Origin: Syntrophobacterales bacterium
GTDB taxonomy: Bacteria; Desulfobacterota; Syntrophorhabdia; Syntrophorhabdales; Syntrophorhabdaceae
Assembly (NCBI GenBank): GCA_031274925.1
Contig: JAISPL010000004.1
Span: 1-54,215, forward strand
Direction of reading: 5' to 3'
DNA length: 54,215 nucleotides
Shown here: positions 11,806 to 20,242 of the stretch, in pieces
Layout of the letters: each line of letters starts with the position of its first letter
Position numbering within the stretch: the first letter of the stretch is position 1
Made by a program: the position numbers and the translations under genes
Notes under the pieces: generated by a model
Seen by the model: the letters and a program-made list of their open reading frames with translations, nothing else
The model's database searches: none
What the model was told of the DNA's origin: nothing

Positions 11806-12546
11806 CTTCCGCTCCGCGATAGCAGCTTCTTCTGTTTTCGAAAAGAGTTCTATGACCTTCTTCAAGACGGTCATAGAACTCTTTTTATCTTTTGTGGCAG
11901 CGAACGCGTCGGCCTGGGAAAGGAGCGCCTTGGGGGTCATGGCGTTCTTTGGATATTTGTCGAACAGTTCCTGAAAGTAGAGTATTGCCTTGTCGTAATC
12001 CATGAGCACCATGTACGATTCCCCGAGCCAGAAGTAGGCGTTAGCTACGAGTGGCGACTTCGGATAGGTCTCCACGAAGCTCAGGAATTTCTGAGCCGAA
12101 TCGTCGTAACTACCCTTCTGAAACATCTCGAAGGCTTCCATGTAAGGCGCTTCGTTCATCTCTTCCACGGTCTCAGGCGTTCCTTTCGGCATGGCAACAG
12201 TGGGGGCGGCGGAGGCTCCTGCCGGACCGCCTTTTTTCAAAGCCACGATCTCCCTCTTCGTTTCCACCCAATACGTATCAAGCTGGTGCTGCAATTCGTC
12301 CAGTTTTCCCAAGATCATCCTCATCTTATCTTCTCGCTCGTCGTTGGCGGCATTCAAATTGAACAGCTGCTTCCGTATGCTCTCCGCCTCCTTTGATAAC
12401 TCGGCGCTTTTCTGGGCCGACTCAGCCTTGACCTGATTCAGTTCCTGATCGGTGGACGCAATGTTCCGCCTAAGCTGGCTCGTCTCATGGGCTGATGCGC
12501 ACCCTGCTAAGATGAGAGAAAGACAAGTGATCGCGAATAATCTCAT
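11785..12546 (-). CDS. cpoB: Cell division coordinator CpoB (YbgF), lipoprotein with TPR repeats
   Basis: The 253-residue protein begins with a lipoprotein signal ending in LAGC (Cys16). A coiled coil follows (about residues 20-100, the trimerising YbgF_trimer type), then TPR repeats ([41 protein letters not shown] and a second copy). An ordinary YbgF is usually periplasmic; here the Cys suggests lipid anchoring. It works with Tol-Pal to couple peptidoglycan synthesis and outer-membrane constriction. It starts 12 bases after pal behind GAAGGAG. The stop (TAA, 11785-11787) lies inside rpoC, and residues about 220-234 are encoded by the rpoC terminator hairpin. Confidence 0.9.
   Translation of the reverse strand: MRLFAITCLSLILAGCASAHETSQLRRNIASTDQELNQVKAESAQKSAELSKEAESIRKQLFNLNAANDEREDKMRMILGKLDELQHQLDTYWVETKREIVALKKGGPAGASAAPTVAMPKGTPETVEEMNEAPYMEAFEMFQKGSYDDSAQKFLSFVETYPKSPLVANAYFWLGESYMVLMDYDKAILYFQELFDKYPKNAMTPKALLSQADAFAATKDKKSSMTVLKKVIELFSKTEEAAIAERKLRSLNL
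11841..11889. terminator. rpoBC intrinsic terminator inside the cpoB coding sequence
   Basis: AAAAGAGTTCTATGACC (11841-11857) is followed by an 11-base loop and its perfect inverted copy (11869-11885), a 17-bp stem. On the + strand it runs into TTTTTATCTTTT, 36 bases after the rpoC stop. On the - strand only TTTT follows, and cpoB ribosomes would be moving over it, so termination should favour the rpoC direction. The same bases encode [13 protein letters not shown] of cpoB. Confidence 0.85.
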
Positions 12547-12558
12547 ATCTTACTCCTT

Positions 12559-13140
12559 CTAATTGACATTAAAATGAACACGTCTGTTCAAGGCCCATGC
12601 TTCCTCAGTGCGAGTCTGATCAACCGGGACTTCTTTGCCATACGAAACGGCATTGATCTTATTTGTCTCGACTCCTGTTTTGACAAGGTACTCCTTTATT
12701 GCTTCGGAGCGTTTTTGGCCCAACACGAGGTTATACTCTTGGGTGCCTCTCTCGTCGCAATGACCTTCCACTGTGAGCTTCACGTTCCTGGTGCGGTTGA
12801 GCCACGCGCCTATATTTTTAAGCCTTGGGATATCTTCCGTTTTGATGGCGTAGCTGTCATAATCAAAGAGGATGTCTTGAAAGAGGGCTGATTTCTGCTC
12901 TCTTTCTCCGGCCTGGTCATGAACTCCGGCGCCGCGGCGCTGTCCGAGCAGTCGGTCTTTCTCGGCCCTAGCCAACTCTTCCTCTGAAATAACTCCTTCC
13001 CCTTCCTGATTGCTATGGTCCGTGATGACCTCATGACGTTGAGGCTCCTTAATCTCTCCCGACGATATGACCTTAGGGGTACCACATCCATAGACCATCA
13101 GCACCACAAGGAAGATGACCAAACCCGACCAGTATTTCAT
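12559..13140 (-). CDS. pal: Peptidoglycan-associated lipoprotein Pal
   Basis: The 193-residue protein has a lipoprotein signal (VVLMVYGCG, Cys19) and an OmpA-like C-terminal domain, with LTVEGHCDERGTQEYNLVLGQKR carrying the Asp and Arg that hold meso-diaminopimelate. Pal ties the outer membrane to the cell wall and binds TolB. A clear AAGGAGG site precedes the ATG. It sits between tolB (58-base gap) and cpoB (12-base gap), the standard Tol-Pal order. Confidence 0.95.
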   Translation of the reverse strand: MKYWSGLVIFLVVLMVYGCGTPKVISSGEIKEPQRHEVITDHSNQEGEGVISEEELARAEKDRLLGQRRGAGVHDQAGEREQKSALFQDILFDYDSYAIKTEDIPRLKNIGAWLNRTRNVKLTVEGHCDERGTQEYNLVLGQKRSEAIKEYLVKTGVETNKINAVSYGKEVPVDQTRTEEAWALNRRVHFNVN

Positions 13141-13198
13141 ATAAAAACCTCCTTAAAAGTGATAAATGACTGCTCAATCAGGGTGCACCGCGCTGCGG

Positions 13199-14485
13199 CT
13201 ACGGCATGAATTTTGGCTGCTCCCCGCCCCCTTCGATCAACTTCAGTACCCGTCGATTCTCGCCGTTGAAAAGCATCAGATTGATGGTAGACTTGCCCCC
13301 GCTCCTGGATGAGTAAATTATATATCTGCCACATGGAGAAAAGTAAGGCGAATCATTTACGGCGCCGTTTCCGTTGGTCAGCACTATCTGTTCCGAGCCG
13401 TCCGGTCTCATGGTGCATATCTCGAACGAGCCGTCAAGTTTGGACACGAATGCTATGCGATCCCCTTTAGGAGAAAAGGAGGGTGCAGAATTGTAATTTC
13501 CCGAGTAAGTGAGTCTCTTTGTCTCGCCGATACTCATATCCCTTATGAAAATCTGGGCCGAGCCGTACATGTCGGAGACAAAAACCATCTTTGAGCCGTC
13601 AGGCGAAACGGAGGGGGATGCCAGGATACCGTCCTTTTTCATAATGATCTTTTTTTCTCCTGTTTCAACATTGAGCGAGTAAATGGTGGAATACCTCCCA
13701 GATGTGTACGAAAAAACCAGCGTATTCGCGTTGAGCCAGTGGGAGCCAAGTTTCATTCCATCTTCTCTGTCGGCACGGATATCCCTGCTTCCCAACGAAT
13801 CCATGATGAACAGATTCGGTTTTCCTTCTTTATAAGATGTATAAGCCACATATTTTCCTGTAGAAGAGACGGACGGGGAAAGAGTGATGCTCTTGAAGGA
13901 GGTCAGTTTTCTGTGGCTTGCGCCGTCGATATCCGCTGTGTATAGCTCTTTATTGAATCGCGATCCTGAGACGAAGAGGATTCGCGAGCTCATGATCCCT
14001 TTTTCACCGGTAGCCACTTGGATGATCTCGTCAGCGAGTCTGTGGATCACCCTTCTCCAGTCAATCGGCTCAGCTATATATCGTTTCGCAAGCATAAGAG
14101 AACCATCCATAGAGTCATACACCCATGCTTCCAGGGCGACCTTGTCTTCTTTGTTTGCGAGCCTTACCTTGCAGAGAAGCTCGACGCCTATGGACCGCCA
14201 GTTGCCGAAATTAATCTCTTCTTTGTCCACACCCTCATCGGTCAGTTCCTTGTCGAGCAACGATTTAGGCGCCACAATGAAAAACCCTGAAAGCTCAAGG
14301 TCCTTGTTAAGAAGCTCATTCATCTCCGTCTTTATGTTGTCCGGTCTTTCACCCTTGAAAGAAGGCACCGCAATGGTAAGGCGCTTGAATGATTTCCCGT
14401 ATACATCAATTTGGACCTTCGCTTCCGCCAGAGATGCTGTGAAAACGAATGCTATGATTGCAAGAACCCATTTAAGACTTTTCAT
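13199..14485 (-). CDS. tolB: Tol-Pal system beta-propeller protein TolB
   Basis: The 428-residue periplasmic protein has a Sec signal peptide ending near Ala22 (ASLAEA), an N-terminal alpha/beta domain (IAVPSFKGE...), and a C-terminal six-bladed propeller with repeated PSVSPDGSKMVFVSD / PSFSPKGDRIAFVSK / PYFSPCGRYIIYSS blades. TolB binds Pal and TolA. It is the first intact gene of the tolB-pal-cpoB unit. The upstream tolQ and tolR genes that normally precede it are absent, and a decayed LysR gene lies there instead. Confidence 0.95.
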   Translation of the reverse strand: MKSLKWVLAIIAFVFTASLAEAKVQIDVYGKSFKRLTIAVPSFKGERPDNIKTEMNELLNKDLELSGFFIVAPKSLLDKELTDEGVDKEEINFGNWRSIGVELLCKVRLANKEDKVALEAWVYDSMDGSLMLAKRYIAEPIDWRRVIHRLADEIIQVATGEKGIMSSRILFVSGSRFNKELYTADIDGASHRKLTSFKSITLSPSVSSTGKYVAYTSYKEGKPNLFIMDSLGSRDIRADREDGMKLGSHWLNANTLVFSYTSGRYSTIYSLNVETGEKKIIMKKDGILASPSVSPDGSKMVFVSDMYGSAQIFIRDMSIGETKRLTYSGNYNSAPSFSPKGDRIAFVSKLDGSFEICTMRPDGSEQIVLTNGNGAVNDSPYFSPCGRYIIYSSRSGGKSTINLMLFNGENRRVLKLIEGGGEQPKFMP

Positions 14486-15141
14486 TCTTTCTCCATTTGT
14501 CTAGGATATTCAAAGAGGCTCCTCTTTGGTGTGGAGGATGATTTGCCTTTTTTGTAATCGCATAGAAAGACTTTTGCACCTGTCAAACCCTCTATTGCAA
14601 GGAGGCGTTTCAGATCGCCTGAAGCATAATCGTTGGCGGTCGTCGCCCGCGAAATACAGGCAATTCCATCCTGCATTTAACCGTCCCCTTCATGACCTTA
14701 TTTCCCATAAGCTTGGCCACTGTTTTCAAATCCGGGATGGCGAATGATCTTTGCCTCTCAAAGGGCGTCCTCAAAGGTGTTCTTGTGGCTGATTCAGCCT
14801 CCCTGGAGATGAAAGTAGAATCCTTCAATCCTTCCCGGGGATCGTTTTTGCTATATGCACGGCGCTCTTCCTGACCCCCTGCCACGGCAGGGGGCAATGG
14901 CCATAGATGTCTCCTTTCTTGAATAGAGAAACTCTGACTCATATTTTAGAAGGATTGCCTCTGTTTTTGTGAGGGCCACGCTCCTCTTGGTCCGGTCGAT
15001 CAGTCTGACCTGGAAGCATCTCTCAAGGTCTATGATCTGTTTGCTTACCATGGGATGGGCAAGATGCGTGGTCTTATCGGCCTCGGTAAAGCTCTTTAAC
15101 TCATCCGCCTTCACGAATGTTTCCAAGTGATGAAGTTCCAT
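14486..15141 (-). pseudogene. Decayed LysR-type transcriptional regulator
   Basis: The first piece (from 15141) encodes a clear LysR winged-helix start: MELHHLETFVKADELKSFTE..., VSKQIIDLERCFQVRLIDRTKRSVALTK. After about 80 residues the frame is lost. Two later pieces in different frames match the effector domain: STFISREAESATRTPL... (near 14825-14650) and GIACISRATTANDYASGDLKRL (near 14670-14600). About 100 residues of the middle are missing. So there is an internal deletion and at least two frameshifts. It separates the TonB-family gene from tolB. Confidence 0.8.
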
Positions 15142-16040
15142 TTTTAAAACATATTATATCAAACAGACCAATTCAAGTAAAATGAATGATATGTATGTGG
15201 GTGCTTGAGAGTGAGCGAAACCAAAGAGGGGTAAATATTTAAACTTGTTGGCTGATCTTAGGGTATTCTATTCGGTTGCCGATAATTGAAGTACGGTGGC
15301 GCCTATATGCCCTTACCCTTAAAACAGTCGGGACAACTTGTCCGCAGAGAAGGGGTGATACGGGAAGATCATGAGGCGACTGAAGGGAGTCCAGAAAATG
15401 TATTGTTGCGTATAGTCGAAAGAGAAAGAACATGTTTTTAATATAGATACTATTGTCGTTGTTGCCGGAGTGCTGGCAGGCTTAGCCTTGAAAGCGGACC
15501 CTTCCTGATTCTCGTGTAATGTGTGGAATTCATGATATAGGCGCCGTTGCCACTGGAGTCCTTCTTATCTTTTGTCCCGGCCAATCTCCTTAAAGAATAT
15601 CTTGGCAAAAATTCTCACTTCCTCACATAAGATTCCAAGGTGAATAAACAGAATTGCCTTGATTTTTTGAAACTCATGTTTGAGACCTTCCGGGTAAGCA
15701 ATAGAGATGTGCTTATTGCCCTCTGGCTCCCAAGGTTCCGGCATGGTCGGTCTGCCATGAATGAGTGACTCCTCTCCGTTGGCAATATTGGTGGGTATGA
15801 CTTGGCCGGTGCTTGCGGGAAAATCTGCTGGAGGAGGCCAATGATTTGTTTAAGAGAAATCTCAAGAATCTGGAGACTGCCTATGAAAAAGCATTGGAAT
15901 ATTCAAAATATTTTCCCGTAGGGTTCGAAAACTTTTAGACGTTGGTTCCCCGGAGAGTGTACATGAGGATATCTAAAGTCTCCGCAATGTGATCCGCCGG
16001 GATAACCCATACCCCCCCAGAGATCTGAAACAGACACAAG
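15142..16040. other. 899-bp stretch without an intact gene; coding debris
   Basis: No intact gene was found. Short peptides look like remains of coding sequence: + strand 15434-15508 reads IDTIVVVAGVLAGLALKAD (membrane-helix-like), and + strand about 15831-15939 reads EEANDLFKRNLKNLETAYEK and on to a stop (helical, soluble-looking), with a matching lead-in one frame off. I cannot name the parent genes. The debris continues the decay seen in the LysR pseudogene. Confidence 0.5.
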
Positions 16041-16790
16041 CTACTGCAGTTTGTAGACGATGGGCAGGGTGACCGACACCACGTGATGAGCTACTTTCCT
16101 GTGGATTACGGTCTTTTCCACGCCTTCCTTCGCGCTTTGATCAAGGATTCTATGGCCGGAACCGCTTATCACCTTGATTTCCCCGGTGGCACCATTCTCA
16201 AGAACGATAAAAGAGAGGAGTACCTTTCCTTCTATGCCCATTCTCCTTGCCTTTTCAGGGTAGACAATGTTCCTTCTGACCATGTCTCGGATATAGTAAT
16301 AATTGCTTCCTCCTTCAAGTCTTCCGCCCGTACCCTGTCCTGCGGTCCCTTCTGTCCCATAGCCGCCGCCGGTCTCCACGGAGAGGCTTTCACCCTGTTC
16401 CTCACGTCCTCCAGCAGTCTGCCTGTCTCCTGTCTCCTCCGCAGAAGCAGGTATAGACGGGGATTGGTGGGTCAGGACCTTTACACGCCTTTCTGGCTGA
16501 GCAGTCTCTGAAGGCACAGGACCTGCAACCAATGATTTCTGTTCCAACCCGGTCTTAATTGTCTTGCCTGCGAGTCTTGGCTTATCTCCACCTCTTTCTC
16601 TCTTGTCGTTTTGACCGGACAGGTGCTTCCCCACCTCTTCCGGGCCTTCCATGAGCGTAAGGTCAGCCACGATGATTTCCGGAAGTCTGAGTGGGCTGGC
16701 CGACACGTACGCAAAAAACAGCACCATACAGAGGTGCAGGGCAATAGACAATGTGAAAGCGGAATGGAAGCCTCTTATTTTGACTGTCAT
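16041..16790 (-). CDS. TonB/TolA-family energy-transducing protein
   Basis: The 249-residue protein has an N-terminal membrane anchor (about residues 13-32, HSAFTLSIALHLCMVLFFAYV), including the Ser/His face used by TonB. A Gly/Glu-rich disordered spacer follows (about 45-165), then a TonB C-terminal domain (RRNIVYPEKARRMGIEGKVLLSFIVLENG, VISGSGHRILDQSA, ending LPIVYKLQ). It would pass proton-motive energy from an ExbBD or TolQR motor to outer-membrane receptors, possibly the receptor at 26439. No exbBD or tolQR is in the window. The start has TTAAGGAATC upstream. Confidence 0.88.
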   Translation of the reverse strand: MTVKIRGFHSAFTLSIALHLCMVLFFAYVSASPLRLPEIIVADLTLMEGPEEVGKHLSGQNDKRERGGDKPRLAGKTIKTGLEQKSLVAGPVPSETAQPERRVKVLTHQSPSIPASAEETGDRQTAGGREEQGESLSVETGGGYGTEGTAGQGTGGRLEGGSNYYYIRDMVRRNIVYPEKARRMGIEGKVLLSFIVLENGATGEIKVISGSGHRILDQSAKEGVEKTVIHRKVAHHVVSVTLPIVYKLQ

Positions 16791-17287
16791 GATTCCTTAA
16801 AATGTAACATCAACTTTAATCTCTCCGGGTCTAATTCCCCACCTCTTGGGGCGCTTGCCTAATAGTCAGTCTTAACCCGGGATATCCCGCCGCTTGCGGC
16901 GGGGAGGTTCATTTGATAATCTTCGCTAACAAATTTACAGCAAAGACAGAGGCTTGTCAAAGAGCATGGAAGTTTTGAAAAGACAGGTTTAGTTGTATTC
17001 TTACTCATGTGTCAGATTAGTAGACTATTCTGACGGAATTGTATATAATTTCTGACAGTTTCGTCAGGATGGCAAGAGTCACTCCTTGTAACATATTGAT
17101 TTTACTATGATTATATCCAAGGCATAATTCTTGCCTATCATAATTGCCATACCGTAAAGAGCCTGACAGTTAGAAGTTTTGAAAGCGGGGCATGCCGAGG
17201 GATGGTTTGGAGACTGGTCTTCAGGAAACCAGAGACTTGCCTGGTGAAGCATTGCGTATGGCGATCGTATCCTGATGAGGAAGACAA
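16791..17287. other. 497-bp intergenic region with two GTCAG dyads
   Basis: This gap separates the divergent TonB gene (-) and the HdrA fragment (+). No gene was recognised. Two operator-like inverted repeats are visible: GTCAGA (17011-17016) with TCTGAC (17029-17034), and TCTGAC (17051-17056) with GTCAGGA (17063-17069). They share the same half site, which would suit a dimeric repressor. No strong promoter hexamers were assigned. Confidence 0.4.
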
Positions 17288-17977
17288 ATGAGCGAGAGCG
17301 GAAACGTAAGGACATGCAAGATAGGAGTTTACATTTGCAATTGCGGCGCAAATGTTGGACCGGTTGCGGATGTGCATTCTATCTCCGAGTTCGCTTTGAC
17401 TCTCCCCGGAGTGGCACTTGTAAGAGAGCAGCAGTACATATGTGCTGAGGGGGGGCAGCAAATGATCCGCCAGGACATCCCTGTTTTTTTTCTTGACCGG
17501 ATACTTGTTGTGGCGTGTTCTCCACAGACCTACCGGATGGCCATATTGGATGCAACCGGAAGGGCGGGCATGAACCCATTCTATGTTGCCATGGTGAATA
17601 TTTGGGGTCTCAGCACCGAGACAGGAATGCACTTGGTAAAAGCTACAGCCGCGCGCCTGACAAGGATGGAGGACCTTCTGTTGCGCAACAAGCCGGTGAT
17701 ACCGGCTGCCGTGGTGGTAGCTGGCGATGCGGCGGGGATTGAGTCCGCACGGAATATTGCAGATGACGGTTATAAGGTTTATCTGGTGGTGAGGCAGCCC
17801 TGGGTGGCCGGACCCGAGATTCAGACCACCGGAAGCTGTTCTCTCCCTTTCAACCCGGAGTGTACCGAGTGTTGGATAGGTCCGGAGAATGTGATAGACG
17901 CCTGCCGACATCCTAATATCACTCTTCTTACGTGCAATGAGTCAGATTCTAGGGTGGTGCTTATAGAAGATGTGTAA
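17288..17977 (+). pseudogene. Truncated HdrA-like heterodisulfide reductase subunit
   Basis: The 229-residue frame matches the N-terminal third of HdrA-type flavoproteins: KIGVYICNCGANVG, REQQYICAEGGQQMIRQDI, ACSPQTYRMA, GMNPFYVAMVN, and DDGYKVYLVVRQPWVAGPEIQ. HdrA proteins are about 650 or more residues. Here the FAD-binding GxGxxG has become AGDAAG, and the region that normally follows, with FeS clusters and the rest of the flavin domain, is gone after LIEDV. It is most likely non-functional, a relic of an Hdr electron-bifurcation module beside the etf genes. Confidence 0.75.
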
Positions 17978-18118
17978 CGGCCCGAGTTTTTAGTGCTTGG
18001 GTTTTTGTAATAGTAATTATAGTAATGTAATAAAGAAGTGAACGGTGTCAGCTTCGCCATCCCTAAAAGTGGCGGAGAAAAGAGCCGTCTCATATTGGAT
18101 CCAGCAGGAGGCGCTGAC

Positions 18119-18943
18119 ATGTTGCATATCATTGTATGTATTAAAATGGTTCCGGACACGACACAGGTCAAGATTGACCCGGTCACGAACACACTGGTGC
18201 GGGATGGTATCCCGTTCATAACTAATCCTTTTGACACCCCTGCGATTGAGGAGGCCCTGAAAATAAAGGATAAACATGGGGCAAAAGTAACCATTCTCTC
18301 TATGGGACCGCCTACCGCCGACGCCGTCATACGTAAAGCAATCGCCATGGGTGCCGATGAAGGCATTCTCGTGAGTGACAGGGTTTTTGGAGGCGCCGAT
18401 ACGCTCGCTACAAGCAAAGTGCTTGCCCATGCGATAAGCGAGTTATCCAAAACGCACACGGTAGACCTTGTGCTTTGCGGCCGGCAAACCATAGACGGGG
18501 ATACTGCCCAGGTGGGTCCTGGGATTGCAACCAGATTGGGTTTTTCGCAGATTACGCTGGTTGATAAGGTAATTTCAGTGGACACCGTGGGAAAGAAGAT
18601 AGTTGTGAGAAGGAAGACGGACGAGTGGCACGAGATTGTCGAAACCAAATGGCCTGCTCTGATCACTGTAGAAAGGGAAGCGAATACACCTCGATATCCC
18701 TCTACCCCTCGGCGGCTCTATGCTGAAGATGTGGATATTCCCGTATGGAATAATTATTTTTTCAGAATGGATCCAGAAACAATTGGTTTAAAGGGCTCTC
18801 CGACCTACGTAAAGCGCATTTTTGCGCCGGAGGCAAGAAAAGGTGAGATCTTCACAGGAAACGAGGAAAATCCTCAAGGGATGGCCAACGTAATCATGAA
18901 GAAACTTGCCGAATGGAAGGTGATTAATGTCGATCAAAGGTAA
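18119..18943 (+). CDS. etfB: Electron transfer flavoprotein subunit beta
   Basis: The 274-residue protein begins MLHIIVCIKMVPDTTQVKIDP, typical of EtfB, and has the AMP/FAD-binding DLVLCGRQTIDGDTAQVGPG motif. The ATG at 18119 is chosen over an in-frame GTG at 18038 because CAGGAGG lies just upstream and the family starts here. With EtfA it takes electrons from acyl-CoA dehydrogenases. It overlaps etfA by 17 bases. The downstream FeS membrane protein is the likely electron acceptor. Confidence 0.93.
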   Translation: MLHIIVCIKMVPDTTQVKIDPVTNTLVRDGIPFITNPFDTPAIEEALKIKDKHGAKVTILSMGPPTADAVIRKAIAMGADEGILVSDRVFGGADTLATSKVLAHAISELSKTHTVDLVLCGRQTIDGDTAQVGPGIATRLGFSQITLVDKVISVDTVGKKIVVRRKTDEWHEIVETKWPALITVEREANTPRYPSTPRRLYAEDVDIPVWNNYFFRMDPETIGLKGSPTYVKRIFAPEARKGEIFTGNEENPQGMANVIMKKLAEWKVINVDQR

Positions 18944-20231
18944 CAAGAAAAAGGCAAAATGGCAGATCCGTCTTACTCCGGACAAGTGTATTGCCTGTGG
19001 GAAATGTGAGCCCGCCTGCCCAGCAGATGCGGTGGAGTATGACGCAAAAGGTGTGCCGATCATTGATCTGGAAAAGTGTACCGGCTGCAAAAAATGCGTA
19101 AAGATGTGTCCTGCCGAATGTCTTGAGGCATTGCCCATTCAAGGAGAAGAGTCAGCGGCTGCAGCTGCCGAAGAAGAGAGCGAGACCGAGGAGATAGCCG
19201 TATCCGCAAGCGAGTCTTGGAAAGGGGTGTGGGTATTTGTCGAGCTTCAGGACGGACAAGTAAACCAGGTCTCCTGGGAGTTGTTAGGTATAGGAAAGAC
19301 GCTGGCTAATGACTTGGACGTGGATCTCTCGGCTGTTATTCTGGGTGACAAAGTGGAGCACTTTGTCATGACGGCTTTCGGATATGGGGCTGACAAGGTT
19401 TACCTGATTGACAACCCAACTCTGAAGCTCTATCGGACCAAACCTTACCTTGATAGTTTTGTCTATTTAGCCAACAAGTATCGTCCGGAGATTGTCCTTA
19501 TAGGGGCTACACCGCAGGGAAGGGACCTGGCCGGGGCTATTTCGACCGTACTCAACACTGGACTTACCGCCGACTGTACGGGCCTTGGCATAGATAAAGA
19601 CCGAAGGCTCTTGGAGCAGACCCGTCCCGCTTTCGGAGGCAACGTGATGGCCACGATTCTCACGGAGTACGCCCGCCCACAGATGGCGTCGGTCAGGCCG
19701 ATGGTCATGCCCGTGCCGCCATTTCTGGAAGGGAAGGCGGGTGATCTTATCAGAGAATCAATTGTCCTGAATGAGGCAGACATTGCGACCAAAATTCTCG
19801 AAATGGCGCGGATAAATTCTGGAACAGATGGTGTGGATATCAGGACTACGAATATAATAGTGAGCGGCGGAAAAGGCATGTTGGAGAAGAAGAACTTTGC
19901 TTTGCTTGAGGATCTCGCCGGTATGCTGGGCGGGGTGGTAGGAGCGTCCAGGTGTGCGGTGGACGCGGGATGGATGTCGTACGATAGACAGGTAGGCCAG
20001 ACAGGCAAAACGGTGCGTCCTAAGCTGTACATCGCGTGCGGGATTTCGGGAGCTATTCAGCATCTGGTAGGGATGCAAGATGCTGAACACATCATTGCCA
20101 TCAACAAGGACAGGAATGCGCCCATATTTGAAGTCGCCCATGTGGGGATAGTGGGCGATGTATTTGAGATTATACCGAGCCTCCTTGAAGGCCTGAAGCA
20201 CAAGGCTGGAGAGACCGGTCAGAAAATATAA
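18927..20231 (+). CDS. etfA: Electron transfer flavoprotein subunit alpha with N-terminal 2[4Fe-4S] ferredoxin domain
   Basis: The 434-residue protein starts with a bacterial ferredoxin domain: Cys21/24/27/31 and Cys51/54/57/61, two CxxCxxCxxxCP motifs. A Glu/Ala-rich linker follows (about residues 72-95), then EtfA proper, ending in the FAD-binding KLYIACGISGAIQHLVGMQDAEHIIAINKD and VGDVFEIIPSL. Plain EtfA lacks the ferredoxin; fused forms are known in anaerobes and may let the ETF exchange electrons with ferredoxin. It overlaps etfB by 17 bases and is 11 bases before the membrane FeS protein, so the three form one operon. Confidence 0.94.
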   Translation: MSIKGNKKKAKWQIRLTPDKCIACGKCEPACPADAVEYDAKGVPIIDLEKCTGCKKCVKMCPAECLEALPIQGEESAAAAAEEESETEEIAVSASESWKGVWVFVELQDGQVNQVSWELLGIGKTLANDLDVDLSAVILGDKVEHFVMTAFGYGADKVYLIDNPTLKLYRTKPYLDSFVYLANKYRPEIVLIGATPQGRDLAGAISTVLNTGLTADCTGLGIDKDRRLLEQTRPAFGGNVMATILTEYARPQMASVRPMVMPVPPFLEGKAGDLIRESIVLNEADIATKILEMARINSGTDGVDIRTTNIIVSGGKGMLEKKNFALLEDLAGMLGGVVGASRCAVDAGWMSYDRQVGQTGKTVRPKLYIACGISGAIQHLVGMQDAEHIIAINKDRNAPIFEVAHVGIVGDVFEIIPSLLEGLKHKAGETGQKI

Positions 20232-20242
20232 AAGGGGTCTCC

